Assembly (NCBI GenBank): GCA_036677145.1
Contig: JAKFFF010000057.1
Coordinates: forward strand, 1-64,000
DNA length: 64,000 nucleotides
Source: CADEED01 sp036677145
GTDB taxonomy: Bacteria > Pseudomonadota > Gammaproteobacteria > Steroidobacterales > Steroidobacteraceae
Direction of reading: 5' to 3'
Shown here piece by piece: positions 9,002-17,901 of this stretch. The position numbers and the translations under genes are program-made. Positions within the stretch are counted from its first letter, which is position 1. The number at the start of each line of letters is the position of its first letter. The notes beneath the pieces are model-generated. The model ran no database searches. It saw only the letters and a list, made by a program, of their open reading frames with translations, and was not told the origin of the DNA.

Positions 9002-9391
9002 TTACGGCTCGCAGGCAGCGTTACCGTATTCCTCGTCGCTGACCTTCTGCATCCACGTCACTTCCTGCGTGTCGAAGCGCTCGTGAACGACGGCATGACT
9101 CATGGGTACTTTCGCCCCGGCGCCGTGCCAGTGCTCCTCCATGCTCCGGCCCGCGCGGCCGCGACGGGGCTGATCGAGTATGTAGACGCTGTGGCGGCGC
9201 CTCGGGAAAATGTTCTGAAAGCCCTCGCGCCCATCGGGAGTGGTTTCCCAGGTTTTCGAGAACTGGCCGAAGCCGTGCCACATGATGAGCGGATATTTCC
9301 GCGCCTTGGCTCCCCGGTAGGTCTGGCCCTCCGGCGTGGGCTTCAGCGGGTCGAACTGCCCCGGGTTCGCGATGGAATCGAATACCGCATA
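9002..9391 (-). pseudogene. Chimeric remnant: alpha/beta-hydrolase fragment joined to cupin C-terminus
   Basis: A single open frame after an in-frame stop (9394-9392) with no credible upstream start. Its first part reads like the core of secreted alpha/beta hydrolases (GQFDPLKPTPEGQTYRG, then MWHGFGQFSKTWETTPDGRE and LDQPRRGRAGRS). It then switches abruptly to a different family: EEHWHGAGAKVPMSHAVVHE and VTWMQKVSDEEYG match the C-terminal end of small cupins. The catalytic nucleophile region and C-terminal half of the hydrolase are missing. Best explained by a deletion that fused two neighbouring genes and removed the promoter and signal peptide. Family matches are from memory. Confidence 0.6.
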
Positions 9392-9474
9392 TCACGCGCT
9401 CCGCGTCACGGCACTCGAATGCCGGACTCGCATCCTGAGCAGAATGTATCTCTCGAGTAAGCGGTCAAAGCCAT

Positions 9475-10383
9475 TCAGTCGGTGACGTCAGGCTCGAAGA
9501 AGCACCACTTCACTTCCGGGAATTTCGCCTTGATGCTGCGTTCGAGCGCATTGAGGTTCTCGACGGCTTTCTCGATGGGAAGCCCCGCGGTCATGCGCAC
9601 CTTGATCGCAAGCATGACCTGCGGCCCGAGCTGGAAGGTGATCGCATTCAGCAGGTCCTCGATGCCGTCGCTGGATTCGATCTGCGCGCGGATCGCGGCC
9701 TGCAGATCCTCTTCCGCCGAGCGGCCGACGATGAGACCCTTCATGCGCACCGCGATGAAAATCGACACGATGATCAGCACCACGCCGATCACGATGGAAC
9801 CGATGGCGTCGAACACCGGGTTGCCGGTTGCCGCGGCCAGCGACACGAAAATGAACGCGAGCACGAGACCGACGAGCGCCGCGACATCTTCACCGAGCAC
9901 CACGACGAGTTCGGCATTACGCGTGGATTTGAGCCAGGCGCGCAGGGTGCGGCCCTTGCGCAGCTTCTTGATCTCGCGCAGGCAGCCGAGCGTCGAGAAA
10001 GTCTCGAGGCCGATCGACACACCGAGCACCAGCAACGCAACCCATGCCTGACGGATCGGCTCGGGTTCGTGCAGCTTGTGCCAGCCTTCCGTGATCGAGA
10101 ACAGGCCACCCACGCTGAACAACATCAGCGCGACGATGAAGCTCCAGAAGTAGGAGATCTTGCCCTGCCCGAGCGGATACTGCGGGCTCGCCGGACGCTG
10201 CGACTGCTTGAGTCCTACGTACAGCAGCACCTGGTTGCCGCAGTCGGCGAACGAGTGGATGGACTCCGCCAGCATGCTGCCCGAGCGCGTGTAGAGCGCC
10301 GCCGCGAGTTTCGCCAACGCAATGCCCAGGTTGGCGATGAACGCGTAGAGGATCGCGCGCGCCGATGATCCATGGTCCGCCAT
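9475..10383 (-). CDS. Cation diffusion facilitator family transporter
   Basis: 302 residues. Hydrophobic N-terminal two-thirds with about six membrane spans, then a soluble C-terminal domain. HSFADCGNQ (about 43-51) corresponds to the metal-site HSxxD of transmembrane helix 2; helix 5 carries a matching GEDVAALVG acidic motif. The arrangement resembles the SLC30A9/ZnT9-like branch. Function: proton-coupled efflux of Zn or other divalent metal; the metal cannot be decided here. It ends next to the hydrolase/cupin remnant and lies 18 nt downstream of the M16 pair on the same strand, so it may be the last gene of that transcript. Confidence 0.88.
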   Translation of the reverse strand: MADHGSSARAILYAFIANLGIALAKLAAALYTRSGSMLAESIHSFADCGNQVLLYVGLKQSQRPASPQYPLGQGKISYFWSFIVALMLFSVGGLFSITEGWHKLHEPEPIRQAWVALLVLGVSIGLETFSTLGCLREIKKLRKGRTLRAWLKSTRNAELVVVLGEDVAALVGLVLAFIFVSLAAATGNPVFDAIGSIVIGVVLIIVSIFIAVRMKGLIVGRSAEEDLQAAIRAQIESSDGIEDLLNAITFQLGPQVMLAIKVRMTAGLPIEKAVENLNALERSIKAKFPEVKWCFFEPDVTD

Positions 10384-10401
10384 GTAGCTAGCCCGCCCGC
10401 G

Positions 10402-11847
10402 TCATGGAACGGTCGGCGCGAAGTCGGGCTTGGAAAGCTGCATCTCGGTGACTGGCCCGTACTTGGCCGCCATCTCGCGGATCTTCGCCGCGTCGCCGAT
10501 CAGCACGAACACGAGATCGGTGGGCCGCGGAAACGCATCGGCGGTCACCGCGGCGGCTTCCGCGAGATCCACCTGCGCGAGCGCCGGTCCATAACCTTCG
10601 ATGTAGTCCTTGCCGAGTCCGTAGAACTCGAGGTCGGCGAGCGTGGATGCCCAGTGCGCCGCGGTCTCGAGTTGCAGCGGGAACTGGCCGAGCACGTAGG
10701 CGCGCGAGGACTCGAGCATGTCGGGCGCGAGCGGGTCATGTTTCAGGCGCTCGAGCGTTTCGAGCGTGAGGTCGAGCGCCTTGCCGGTGTTCTCGGTCTT
10801 CACGAACGAGCGGATGGCGAATTCGCCAGGCACCGAGCCGCGCGTGAAACGCGACGTGGCGCCGTACGAAAGTCCCGACTTGATGCGCAGCTCGGTGTTG
10901 AGGATCGAGGTGAATCGTCCACCATAGATCGTGTTCATGAGATCGAGCGCAGGACGGCCGCTGTAGTTGCGGTCCACGCCCACGTTGCCCAGCCAGAAGT
11001 AGGTCTGCACCGAGCCCGGCGCGTCGATCAACACGACGCGGCGGCCCGTGACCCGCGGCGCCGGCACGAGCGCGGGCGCCTTGGACCTGGCTTTCGCCCA
11101 GCCGCCGAAAGCCTTGGTCAGCGCCTGCTTCATCCATTTCGGATCGATGTCACCGGCGAACACCAGCGTCGCGCGATCTGCGCCGAAGTATTGCGAGTGA
11201 TAGTCGAGCACGTCCGCGTGATTGATCGAGGCAAGCGAACGTTCGCTGCCGCCCTGCGGACGGCCGTAAGGATGCGTGCCAAACAAGGCCGCGCGGCCAT
11301 AGATTCCGACGATCTGCGATGGATCGGAATCCTTGGCGGACTTGATGAACTCGATCTCGCGATCGCGGTAACTGATGAGTTCCTGCGGATCCAGCCGCGG
11401 CCGCAGCAGCGCGTCGGAGACCAGCTCGATCATCAACGCGCGGTCGCGCGCGAGGAATTGTCCGCCGATGGAAATCGCTTCCGCGCCCGCCGCGGCATTG
11501 AAGCTGCCGCCGACGCCTTCCACCGCGTCCGCGAATTCAAACGCATTGCGTTTGCCAGCGCCGCGATCTAGCAGGCCGGCGACCAGCGAAGCGACGCCGG
11601 GCTTGGCGGGAGGATCCGCCAGCACGCCGCCGCGCACGAAGCCGCTGAACGCGATCATCGGCACGTCCTTGCGCGGCACGAGAATGATCGTGAGGCCATT
11701 CGGCAGTACGAAGCGCTGATGCGCGGGCACCTTTACGCCGACCGCGGCGGCATTGCCCGCGGGTGTCTGCGCAGCCAGCGCGCCACCCATCAGGAATGCG
11801 CACAACGAGAACGCCAGGATGGGAAACGAACGGGCACCGCGCTTCAT
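10402..11847 (-). CDS. M16 family peptidase, inactive partner subunit
   Basis: 481 residues with a signal peptide (LMGGALAAQ). Two M16 (pitrilysin/MPP-like) domains are recognisable (VLPNGLTIILVPRKDVP; later GLSYGATSRFTRGSVPGEF). At the place of the catalytic HxxEH it has LVAGLLDRGAG, so the zinc site is gone, while the C-terminal substrate-binding R/Y motif remains. This matches the beta-type partner in heterodimeric bacterial M16B peptidases. Its start overlaps the stop of the catalytic subunit gene by 4 nt (ATGA), which fits a fixed-ratio periplasmic complex. Confidence 0.88.
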   Translation of the reverse strand: MKRGARSFPILAFSLCAFLMGGALAAQTPAGNAAAVGVKVPAHQRFVLPNGLTIILVPRKDVPMIAFSGFVRGGVLADPPAKPGVASLVAGLLDRGAGKRNAFEFADAVEGVGGSFNAAAGAEAISIGGQFLARDRALMIELVSDALLRPRLDPQELISYRDREIEFIKSAKDSDPSQIVGIYGRAALFGTHPYGRPQGGSERSLASINHADVLDYHSQYFGADRATLVFAGDIDPKWMKQALTKAFGGWAKARSKAPALVPAPRVTGRRVVLIDAPGSVQTYFWLGNVGVDRNYSGRPALDLMNTIYGGRFTSILNTELRIKSGLSYGATSRFTRGSVPGEFAIRSFVKTENTGKALDLTLETLERLKHDPLAPDMLESSRAYVLGQFPLQLETAAHWASTLADLEFYGLGKDYIEGYGPALAQVDLAEAAAVTADAFPRPTDLVFVLIGDAAKIREMAAKYGPVTEMQLSKPDFAPTVP

Positions 11848-13268
11848 GGCTTCGCCTCCGTGGCGGCGGGCGCAGTTGCCGCGGGCGCCGGTTCCGGCAC
11901 CGTCAGTGGCGCCTGCAGCACGCCCACCGTGCGCTGGTTCTTCGCAAGAACGAGCGCGGCCGCCTGCTGCACTTCCGCGACGGTCACCTTGTCGTACGCG
12001 GCGGGCGAGTCGAACAGCTTGCGATAGTCGCCTTCGAACACTTCATGCGCACCGAGCAGCGCGGCCTTGCCGTTGATGGTCGCAAGCTGCTTCCAGAATC
12101 CGGCGGCGTAGAGATTCTTCGCGCGTGACAGCTCCGCTTCGCTGACGCCTTTGGCCACGACCTCGTCCAGCGCGGCGTCGAGCGCCTGTTCGACTTCATT
12201 CACCTTCGCGCCCTGGGGCAGCGTAAGCATCAGCCACGTGAGACCCGGATCGAACCCTTCCGCGAAATGTCCGCCGACTTCGATCGCGAGTTTCTTTTCC
12301 TCGACGAGCAGGCGATTGAGGCGCGATGCGTTGCCGTCGACCAGGATACTCAGGAGCAGATTGATCGCGGGACCCCGCGCATCGTTCGCGGCCGGCGATT
12401 TGTACGCGTAATAGAGCAGCGGAGTCTGCGCGGGCCGTTCGATGTTCACGCGTTTTTCGCCGAGCTGCTCGGGCTCCTGCGTGCGCACCGGCGGCGGCGG
12501 TTCCTGCCGCGGAATGGGCTCGAGGTATTTCTTCGCCAGCGCGAAAGCTTCCTCCGCGCTCACATCACCCACGAGAATCAACGTGCAGTTGTTCGGCGCG
12601 TAGTTGGTCTTGAAAAATTTCTGCAGGTCCTCGAGCGTCCATCCCTGGATGTCGGAGGGCCAGCCGATGGTCGGTATCTGGTATGTGTGCGCGACGAACG
12701 CGTTGGATTGCACCTGCTCGTAGAGGAATCCCGCGTTGTCGTCTTCGACGGAGAGGCGCCGCTCCGAATACACGACCCCGCGTTCGCTCTCGATGACCTT
12801 CGGGTCGAACGAGAGATTCGCGAGCCGGTCGGATTCAAGGTCGAAGGTCAGATCGAGCGCGCTGCGCGGAATCCAGTTCTGATAAACGGTGACGTCGTCA
12901 CTCGTGTAGGCGTTGTTGGACCCGCCCTGCGCCTCGAGCAGCCGGTCGAATTCACCCGGCGCGCGTTTGCTCGTGCCGTTGAACATCATGTGCTCGAAGA
13001 AATGCGCGAGGCCGGTGATGCCCGGGACTTCGTTGCGGCTGCCGACGCGCACCCAGTTGTAGAGCGCGACGTTCGGGATGTCGCGGTCCGTCCAGACGAT
13101 GACCTTCATGCCATTCGCGAGGGTGAGGGACTTCACCTGGTCGGCGCCCGGCACGCGCGGCGCCGCGGCGGGTTTGGCCGCGGCCATCGCGGATGAAACA
13201 AGGGCGAACGGTGCCAGGCACGAGAGCAGCAGAACGCTCAGGTTGCAGGCGCGGGAGGGCTTCGGCAT
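11844..13268 (-). CDS. M16 family zinc peptidase, catalytic subunit
   Basis: 474 residues from the ATG at 13268, which has GAGGTG 7 nt upstream and opens a signal peptide (LVSSAMAAA). A longer in-frame extension upstream is arginine-rich and runs through a terminator hairpin, so it was rejected. HFFEH at 89-93 is the inverted zinc motif HxxEH; the downstream Glu ligand lies in the ESERGVVYSERR block. The second domain contains AYKSPAANDARGP and ILVDGNASRLNRLLVEEKK. Acts as a periplasmic oligopeptidase with the inactive partner encoded next. Confidence 0.92.
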   Translation of the reverse strand: MPKPSRACNLSVLLLSCLAPFALVSSAMAAAKPAAAPRVPGADQVKSLTLANGMKVIVWTDRDIPNVALYNWVRVGSRNEVPGITGLAHFFEHMMFNGTSKRAPGEFDRLLEAQGGSNNAYTSDDVTVYQNWIPRSALDLTFDLESDRLANLSFDPKVIESERGVVYSERRLSVEDDNAGFLYEQVQSNAFVAHTYQIPTIGWPSDIQGWTLEDLQKFFKTNYAPNNCTLILVGDVSAEEAFALAKKYLEPIPRQEPPPPVRTQEPEQLGEKRVNIERPAQTPLLYYAYKSPAANDARGPAINLLLSILVDGNASRLNRLLVEEKKLAIEVGGHFAEGFDPGLTWLMLTLPQGAKVNEVEQALDAALDEVVAKGVSEAELSRAKNLYAAGFWKQLATINGKAALLGAHEVFEGDYRKLFDSPAAYDKVTVAEVQQAAALVLAKNQRTVGVLQAPLTVPEPAPAATAPAATEAKP

Positions 13269-13316
13269 GCGGCACACCTCGAAATCGGAGGCGGCAACTT
13301 TACTCGTTCGGGATGC

Positions 13317-13359
13317 CCAAAAGAAAAGCGCCACACACGGGGGAAGTCGTGTGTGGCGC
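13317..13359 (-). terminator. Rho-independent terminator upstream of the M16 pair
   Basis: Perfect 12-bp stem (13328-13339 with 13348-13359, GCGCCACACACG arm), 8-nt loop. On the minus strand it is followed by TTTTCTTTTGGG. It ends transcription arriving from the SPOR lipoprotein gene or the short frame at 13451-13633, or acts as an attenuator in the M16 leader, whose start codon is only about 50 nt further on. Confidence 0.75.
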
Positions 13360-13450
13360 CAAGAAGCGAACACCGGGGAAGTGTTGTTCGCAGTTCTTTG
13401 TGAGGTTGGCGGTCCCACTCGAAACCTCGCGGTTTCTGATGGGGTATGCC

Positions 13451-13633
13451 TTACCTCGAAACCTTGACGGATTGGATCGCGGTGAGCTGCGCCCGCGCGA
13501 GCCGCGCATCGATCGGCGCGAAAATCACGCTGCCGCCGCGGCGTCGCTTGACCATCATTCCCGCCAGCGCCGGCCGCATGCTCGCGACACCCTGGGCGTG
13601 GGGAAGAATCAGCGTCACTGTGGATCTCTCCAT
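13451..13633 (-). CDS. Possible small protein, unrecognised
   Basis: 60 codons, ATG 13633 to a stop at 13451, in the 540-nt gap between the SPOR lipoprotein and M16 genes and about 90 nt before the minus-strand terminator. It encodes a basic peptide with MVKRRRGGSVIFAPIDARLA in the middle. No Shine-Dalgarno was seen and no family recognised. Supported only by its position between a gene and a terminator and by plausible composition. Apart from this and the terminator, nothing else is seen in 13360-13806 except a short GTCAC/GTGAC inverted repeat near 13740. Confidence 0.25.
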   Translation of the reverse strand: MERSTVTLILPHAQGVASMRPALAGMMVKRRRGGSVIFAPIDARLARAQLTAIQSVKVSR

Positions 13634-13806
13634 CACGAGGGAGATAGAGCAATGCCTGTGCCAAGGTGGCGAGGCCAACAGGATCAGATACTTACGAGCA
13701 AACCCCATCTCCGGGGCCGGGGTGAGCTGACGCGCAGCGTCACTTAGTGACGTGCCCGCCGCCGGCGCAGGTTAGTTCCTGCCGTGCTTCTGTCAGATCG
13801 CTGTAC

Positions 13807-14478
13807 TCAATGGGGAACGATAACGACGCAGGCTTTTTCCGCCGCCTTGAGGCCGCCGCATACCGCGCGGGCCTGCGCCTCGTCGCGCACTTCGGCCTGC
13901 AGTCGGTAGATGGGTTTGCCCGATGCCTCGCCGACGACGACGCGCGGACTCAATCCATCGAGCGTGCTCGGGACCGCGGTCTGCAGCCGGGTCCACTCCG
14001 CGTTCGCGCGCTCAGCCGAGGAAAATGCGCCGAGTTGAACGCCGAAGCCGGCGCTGCCAGGGGCATCCGCGGCCACCGCGCCAGCGGGTTGAGGCACCTC
14101 GGCGCCGGCGCCCGCCGCCGGAGTGACGCCATTGGCCGACGCCGCCGCGGGAGCCGTGGCGAAATTGTCGATGCGGACCTGTGCCTCGCGTGCCCATTTT
14201 CCGCCCGGATGCGCAGCGACGAATTGCTGATAGGCGTCGAGCGTGTCGGCCGAGGCAGCGCCGCGCCAATCCTTTTCCTCCGCGAGCTGCTGCAGGCGTT
14301 CGCGCGCCGCCGCAACTTGCGGGCTCTCCGGGTGCGAAGAGATGAACTGTGAATACGACTCGGGAGAATCCGCGGCCTGCGCCGAACGCCAATCGCTCTT
14401 CTCGCGGCTACAGCCAGCGAGAACGAGCAACGGGATTGCGAACACCGTCACGAGAGTACGAGTGGACATGGTTATCAT
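13807..14478 (-). CDS. SPOR-domain lipoprotein
   Basis: 223 residues (220 if the second ATG at 14469 is used). N-terminal lipobox LVLAGC|S. Residues about 30-110 form two similar helical segments (SYSQFISSHPESPQVAAARERL and AYQQFVAAHPGGKWAREAQVRI), typical of TPR-like repeats. An Ala/Pro linker leads to a C-terminal SPOR domain (FGVQLGAFSSAERANAEW ... PIYRLQAEVRDEAQARAVC). SPOR domains bind denuded peptidoglycan at the division site. Divergent from the bactofilin gene with only 54 nt between them, so the two cell-shape genes probably share a control region. Confidence 0.85.
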   Translation of the reverse strand: MITMSTRTLVTVFAIPLLVLAGCSREKSDWRSAQAADSPESYSQFISSHPESPQVAAARERLQQLAEEKDWRGAASADTLDAYQQFVAAHPGGKWAREAQVRIDNFATAPAAASANGVTPAAGAGAEVPQPAGAVAADAPGSAGFGVQLGAFSSAERANAEWTRLQTAVPSTLDGLSPRVVVGEASGKPIYRLQAEVRDEAQARAVCGGLKAAEKACVVIVPH

Positions 14479-14532
14479 CCGACCGCAGCGACGGATTATT
14501 GTAAACGCGGTCCCGTACGCCGGAGTGAAGAC

Positions 14533-14928
14533 ATGAACGACGAACCGAAACGCCGACTCTCCGACCGATTGGGCCTGTCGCCGACCGTGATTTCAGAAAG
14601 CACCACCGTCGTGGGCGACGTCGAGACCCAGGGACCGCTGATGGTTTCGGGCCAGGTTCGGGGCAACGGCCGCATCGGCGGCACATTGAGCGTCAGCAAG
14701 AGTGCGCATTGGCAGGGCGACATCGCCGCGCGCCAGGCCGTGCTCGCAGGCAAGGTCACCGGCCGTATCGTCATCGAAGAAAAACTCGAGATCAGTGCGA
14801 GCGCCGTGATCGTCGGTGAAATCGTCGCGAAGGTGCTGGCCATCGCCAATGGCGCGCGCATCGAGGGCGAGGTCACCGTCACCAGTGGCAAGCCGATCCT
14901 GAAGTTCGAAGAGAAACGCGCCAGCTAG
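14533..14928 (+). CDS. Bactofilin (polymer-forming cytoskeletal protein)
   Basis: 131 residues. The central right-handed beta-helix repeats of DUF583 proteins are visible (TTVVGDVETQGPLMVSGQVRGN, GGTLSVSKSAHWQGDIAAR, KVTGRIVIEEKLEISASAVIVGEI, ANGARIEGEVTV) with short polar tails. Bactofilins form non-nucleotide filaments that organise cell-wall enzymes, curvature or stalks. No membrane helix; the N-terminal tail (MNDEPKRRLSDRLGL) may be the membrane-targeting peptide. Convergent with the FN3-PQQ dehydrogenase gene, divergent from the SPOR gene. Confidence 0.92.
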   Translation: MNDEPKRRLSDRLGLSPTVISESTTVVGDVETQGPLMVSGQVRGNGRIGGTLSVSKSAHWQGDIAARQAVLAGKVTGRIVIEEKLEISASAVIVGEIVAKVLAIANGARIEGEVTVTSGKPILKFEEKRAS

Positions 14929-14972
14929 AAGAATGGGGGCAGCCCCCGTTTCCTAGCAAAAGGGGTCAGCCC

Positions 14973-17804
14973 TCAATTGCAGTTCGACAGGGCGTTCACC
15001 CAGGTCGTCAGCAGCTGCACACCCGCCGTGTCTATCGTGTGTTTCGACAGCGGCGGCATCGCATCAGCGCCGATGCGATTCACCCGCGCGACCAACACCG
15101 AGCGCGCCGCGGAGCCGGGCGCGACCAGGCGCGGATTGCTGCTGATGCCGAGAGCGCCGAGCTGCGGAGCAACGTCGCAGGTATTGGTCGCCGCGAGCGC
15201 CGTCGTGTACCGCAGATCGATGTTCGAAGGCGTGGTGCCGCCGGGCCGATGGCAATTCGCGCAGTTCGTATGTAGATAGGCACGCGCGCGCGCATCCACC
15301 GCCGCACCGCCGAACGGATCCGGGATCACCGGCAGCTGCGCCGCGGGCAGCGTCAGGGGCGGAGTCAGCGTGTCGATGCCCTGCAGCGTGGTGAGCTGAT
15401 TCGCGGTGCGCCCGGTGGCCGGATACAACAGGTCGCCGTTCAGTTGCCCGATCTCCAGGCCCAGCGTGCGGCCGGCGGCGGACGTATGGCATTGCAGGCA
15501 TTGTTCCTCGCTCGGGAACTGCCAGCTCTGGCCCGCGACCTGCACCGTTTTTCCGCCGGTCACACGGGTCGCATCGGTGCCGCCGGCATTCCATTCATAC
15601 GTATAGCCGGCCCAGTTGCCGTCGTTGTGGCGCATGAACAGCCGCGTCTCGACGAGTTGCGTGCCGATGCCGAAGTTCTTCACCAGCACGCTGCCATTCG
15701 GGAAATCGAAATCGTTGCTGGTGCCGATCGCTATCCGCATCGCATCGGGCAACGCGAGCCAGCGATTCTTCGTGGCGCCATCGGAGTAGAACGGCGCGTT
15801 CGGCGCATAGGGAATGAGTCCCGCCGCCGGCTGCGCCGGACTGGCCGGATTCACGCAGCCGGTCTGCGACAGCAGCGTGGGCATCTCGCGCCCCGACGTG
15901 CTGCCCGGCACGAGCCGGTGCAGCGTCCCGCCCAGATGCACGATGTACACCTCGCCCGCCGCGTCCTGGCCGAACGAAGCGATCTGCAGGCCCGTCGGGA
16001 ATCCGGCATTCATGGTCATCGTCGGCGACGTGTCACGCGCGATGTGCCACAACGTGCCGGAGCCGAAATCACCGAATACGTAGCGCCCCGCGAGCTCGGG
16101 TATCGCGGTGCCGCGATACACCACGCCGCCGGTGATCGAAAAGCCGCGCGAGTGGTCGTACTCGGCAATGGGTTCGATGCTGGTCGAGATGTTGGGCCCG
16201 CAGGTTGCCGCGGTGTTGCCGTTGTAGACGTGTGCGCCCTCGCGGCAGCGCCAGCCGTAATTCCCGCCGAGGATCACGCGGTCGACTTCCTCGTACAGAC
16301 CCTGCCCGACATCGCCGAGCCAGAGCTCACCGCTGCCGCGGTCGAAGCTCCAGCGCCAGGGATTGCGGAATCCGTAGGCGTAGATCTCCGGGCAGTTGTC
16401 CGTGCCGCTCGTGCCATTGACGTTGCAGCGCGCGCCGCTGGGGTACGGGTTGGTCGAAGGAATCGTGTACGTCGTCGCCATGCTGGCGGCGGAGACGTCG
16501 ATGCGCAGCATCTTGCCGAGCAGTGTGCGCAGGTTCTGGCCATTGCCGATCGTGCCGAAGGGATCGCCGCCACTGCCGCCGTCGCCGATACCGATGTAAA
16601 GGAAGCCGTCCGGGCCGAATGCGATGTTGCCGCCGTTGTGGTTGCTGGCCGGATCATCGACGTTGAACAAAACGAACTCCGGTGTGTTCGGTATCGTCTG
16701 GCCGCCGTCGGCGCTGCGGAACTGCGCGACGCGATCCACGAGGCCGAGCGTCGCGTCGTTCGCGGTATAGAAGAGATACACGCGCGGGTCCGCCGGGAAG
16801 TTGGGATGAAAAGCGATGCCGAGCAGACCGCGCTCGTCGTTCGCGCTGTTCGGGTCGTACGACATGAGGCTCGAGATGTCGACGAACTGCCGGGTCGTGG
16901 ACACGGCCGGGGTGTTGTCGAACACACGGACGATTCCGGTTTTCTGCGCGACGTACCAGCGGTCGGTGCGAGTCGGCTCCTGCAGCATGGCGATCGGGAC
17001 GGAGAACGAGAGGTTCGGGAATACGCGTTCGATGGCGAGCGGGAACGGAGAACGCGGCGCATCCCCGGCAAGGCAGGAGGTATTCGCGGGTCGCGCATCG
17101 AGCCCGCCCAGGGCGGCGGTCGTGACGTTCACGGCCGCGGATGGCGCGGATACGTTGGCCGGTGTCGCGGTGTCGAACGCCACCACCGTGTAGCTGTACT
17201 GGGTCGCCGGCGTGAGTCCCGTGTCGGTGTAGTTAGTCGTCTGGACAGTGGCGACCGGCGTCGCGCCGCCATTGCGGAAAACGCGGTATCCGCCGATGCC
17301 GTTGGCGTCGGTCGAGGCGCTCCAGCTCACCAGCACCTGCGTGGCCGACTGCCCCACCGCGGTCACGTTCGCGGGCACGCTGGGCGGAGTGGTGTCGGGA
17401 CCCGCGGTCGCCGGTGTGGTGACACTCGCGGCGGCGGACAACGCGGACTCGTTGGGTGGCGTTGCCCCATCGAACGCGCGTACGGTGTAGGTATAGGCCG
17501 TGTTCGCCACGACGCTGTTGTCGGTGTAACTCGCGGTGGCAACCGTGGTTAGCGGCGCAACGTCGCCATTCCGGTAGACGCGATAACCGGCGACTCCCGT
17601 GCCGGCGTCGGTCGAGGCTGTCCAGGTGACGACCACCTGGTTCGTGCCCGCCGCCGTGGCGGTCACACCGGCCGGAACTGTTGGCGCCGTGGTGTCGACG
17701 ATCGGCGGTGGGGGCGTGGGCGTGCTGTCCGCGCCGCCACTGCTGCAACCAATGAATGTCAGGGCCGCGGCCTGCACGATGAGTCCGACCAGCAAACGTG
17801 ACAT
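14973..17804 (-). CDS. Lipoprotein fusion: two FN3 domains, PQQ-type sugar dehydrogenase, dihaem cytochrome tail
   Basis: 943 residues. Lipobox TFIGC|S (Cys20), then a Pro-rich linker. Two fibronectin type III repeats (about 40-135 and 138-232; each has WTASTDAGTG/WSASTDANG and YRV(Y/F)RNG). A beta-propeller of the glucose/sorbosone dehydrogenase family follows (about 250-630; GLLGIAFHPNFPADP, DGFLYIGIGDGGSGGDP, YGWRCREGAHVY). The C-terminal part has two c-type haem motifs, CLQCH and CANCH. Presumably oxidises a sugar or alcohol with PQQ in the periplasm and passes electrons to its own haems. The FN3 pair may bind polysaccharide. Confidence 0.85.
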   Translation of the reverse strand: MSRLLVGLIVQAAALTFIGCSSGGADSTPTPPPPIVDTTAPTVPAGVTATAAGTNQVVVTWTASTDAGTGVAGYRVYRNGDVAPLTTVATASYTDNSVVANTAYTYTVRAFDGATPPNESALSAAASVTTPATAGPDTTPPSVPANVTAVGQSATQVLVSWSASTDANGIGGYRVFRNGGATPVATVQTTNYTDTGLTPATQYSYTVVAFDTATPANVSAPSAAVNVTTAALGGLDARPANTSCLAGDAPRSPFPLAIERVFPNLSFSVPIAMLQEPTRTDRWYVAQKTGIVRVFDNTPAVSTTRQFVDISSLMSYDPNSANDERGLLGIAFHPNFPADPRVYLFYTANDATLGLVDRVAQFRSADGGQTIPNTPEFVLFNVDDPASNHNGGNIAFGPDGFLYIGIGDGGSGGDPFGTIGNGQNLRTLLGKMLRIDVSAASMATTYTIPSTNPYPSGARCNVNGTSGTDNCPEIYAYGFRNPWRWSFDRGSGELWLGDVGQGLYEEVDRVILGGNYGWRCREGAHVYNGNTAATCGPNISTSIEPIAEYDHSRGFSITGGVVYRGTAIPELAGRYVFGDFGSGTLWHIARDTSPTMTMNAGFPTGLQIASFGQDAAGEVYIVHLGGTLHRLVPGSTSGREMPTLLSQTGCVNPASPAQPAAGLIPYAPNAPFYSDGATKNRWLALPDAMRIAIGTSNDFDFPNGSVLVKNFGIGTQLVETRLFMRHNDGNWAGYTYEWNAGGTDATRVTGGKTVQVAGQSWQFPSEEQCLQCHTSAAGRTLGLEIGQLNGDLLYPATGRTANQLTTLQGIDTLTPPLTLPAAQLPVIPDPFGGAAVDARARAYLHTNCANCHRPGGTTPSNIDLRYTTALAATNTCDVAPQLGALGISSNPRLVAPGSAARSVLVARVNRIGADAMPPLSKHTIDTAGVQLLTTWVNALSNCN

Positions 17805-17901
17805 TCCGAGGACCTCCGAACTATCCAGGCGACCCGCCCGGCCCGAGGGCGCTGCGCGGCCGCGGGATTGTTAGCAGATCAACATACTCGCGCGGACCTG
17901 A

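Noticed and set aside
13269..13664. N-terminal extension of the catalytic M16 gene to 13664
   Set aside because: Runs through the terminator hairpin and lacks coding character; the start at 13268 has a ribosome-binding site and signal peptide.
15444..17552. 702-codon plus-strand open frame opposite the FN3-PQQ gene
   Set aside because: Composition of a GC-rich antisense shadow (Arg/Ala/Val/His); no start signal or known motif.
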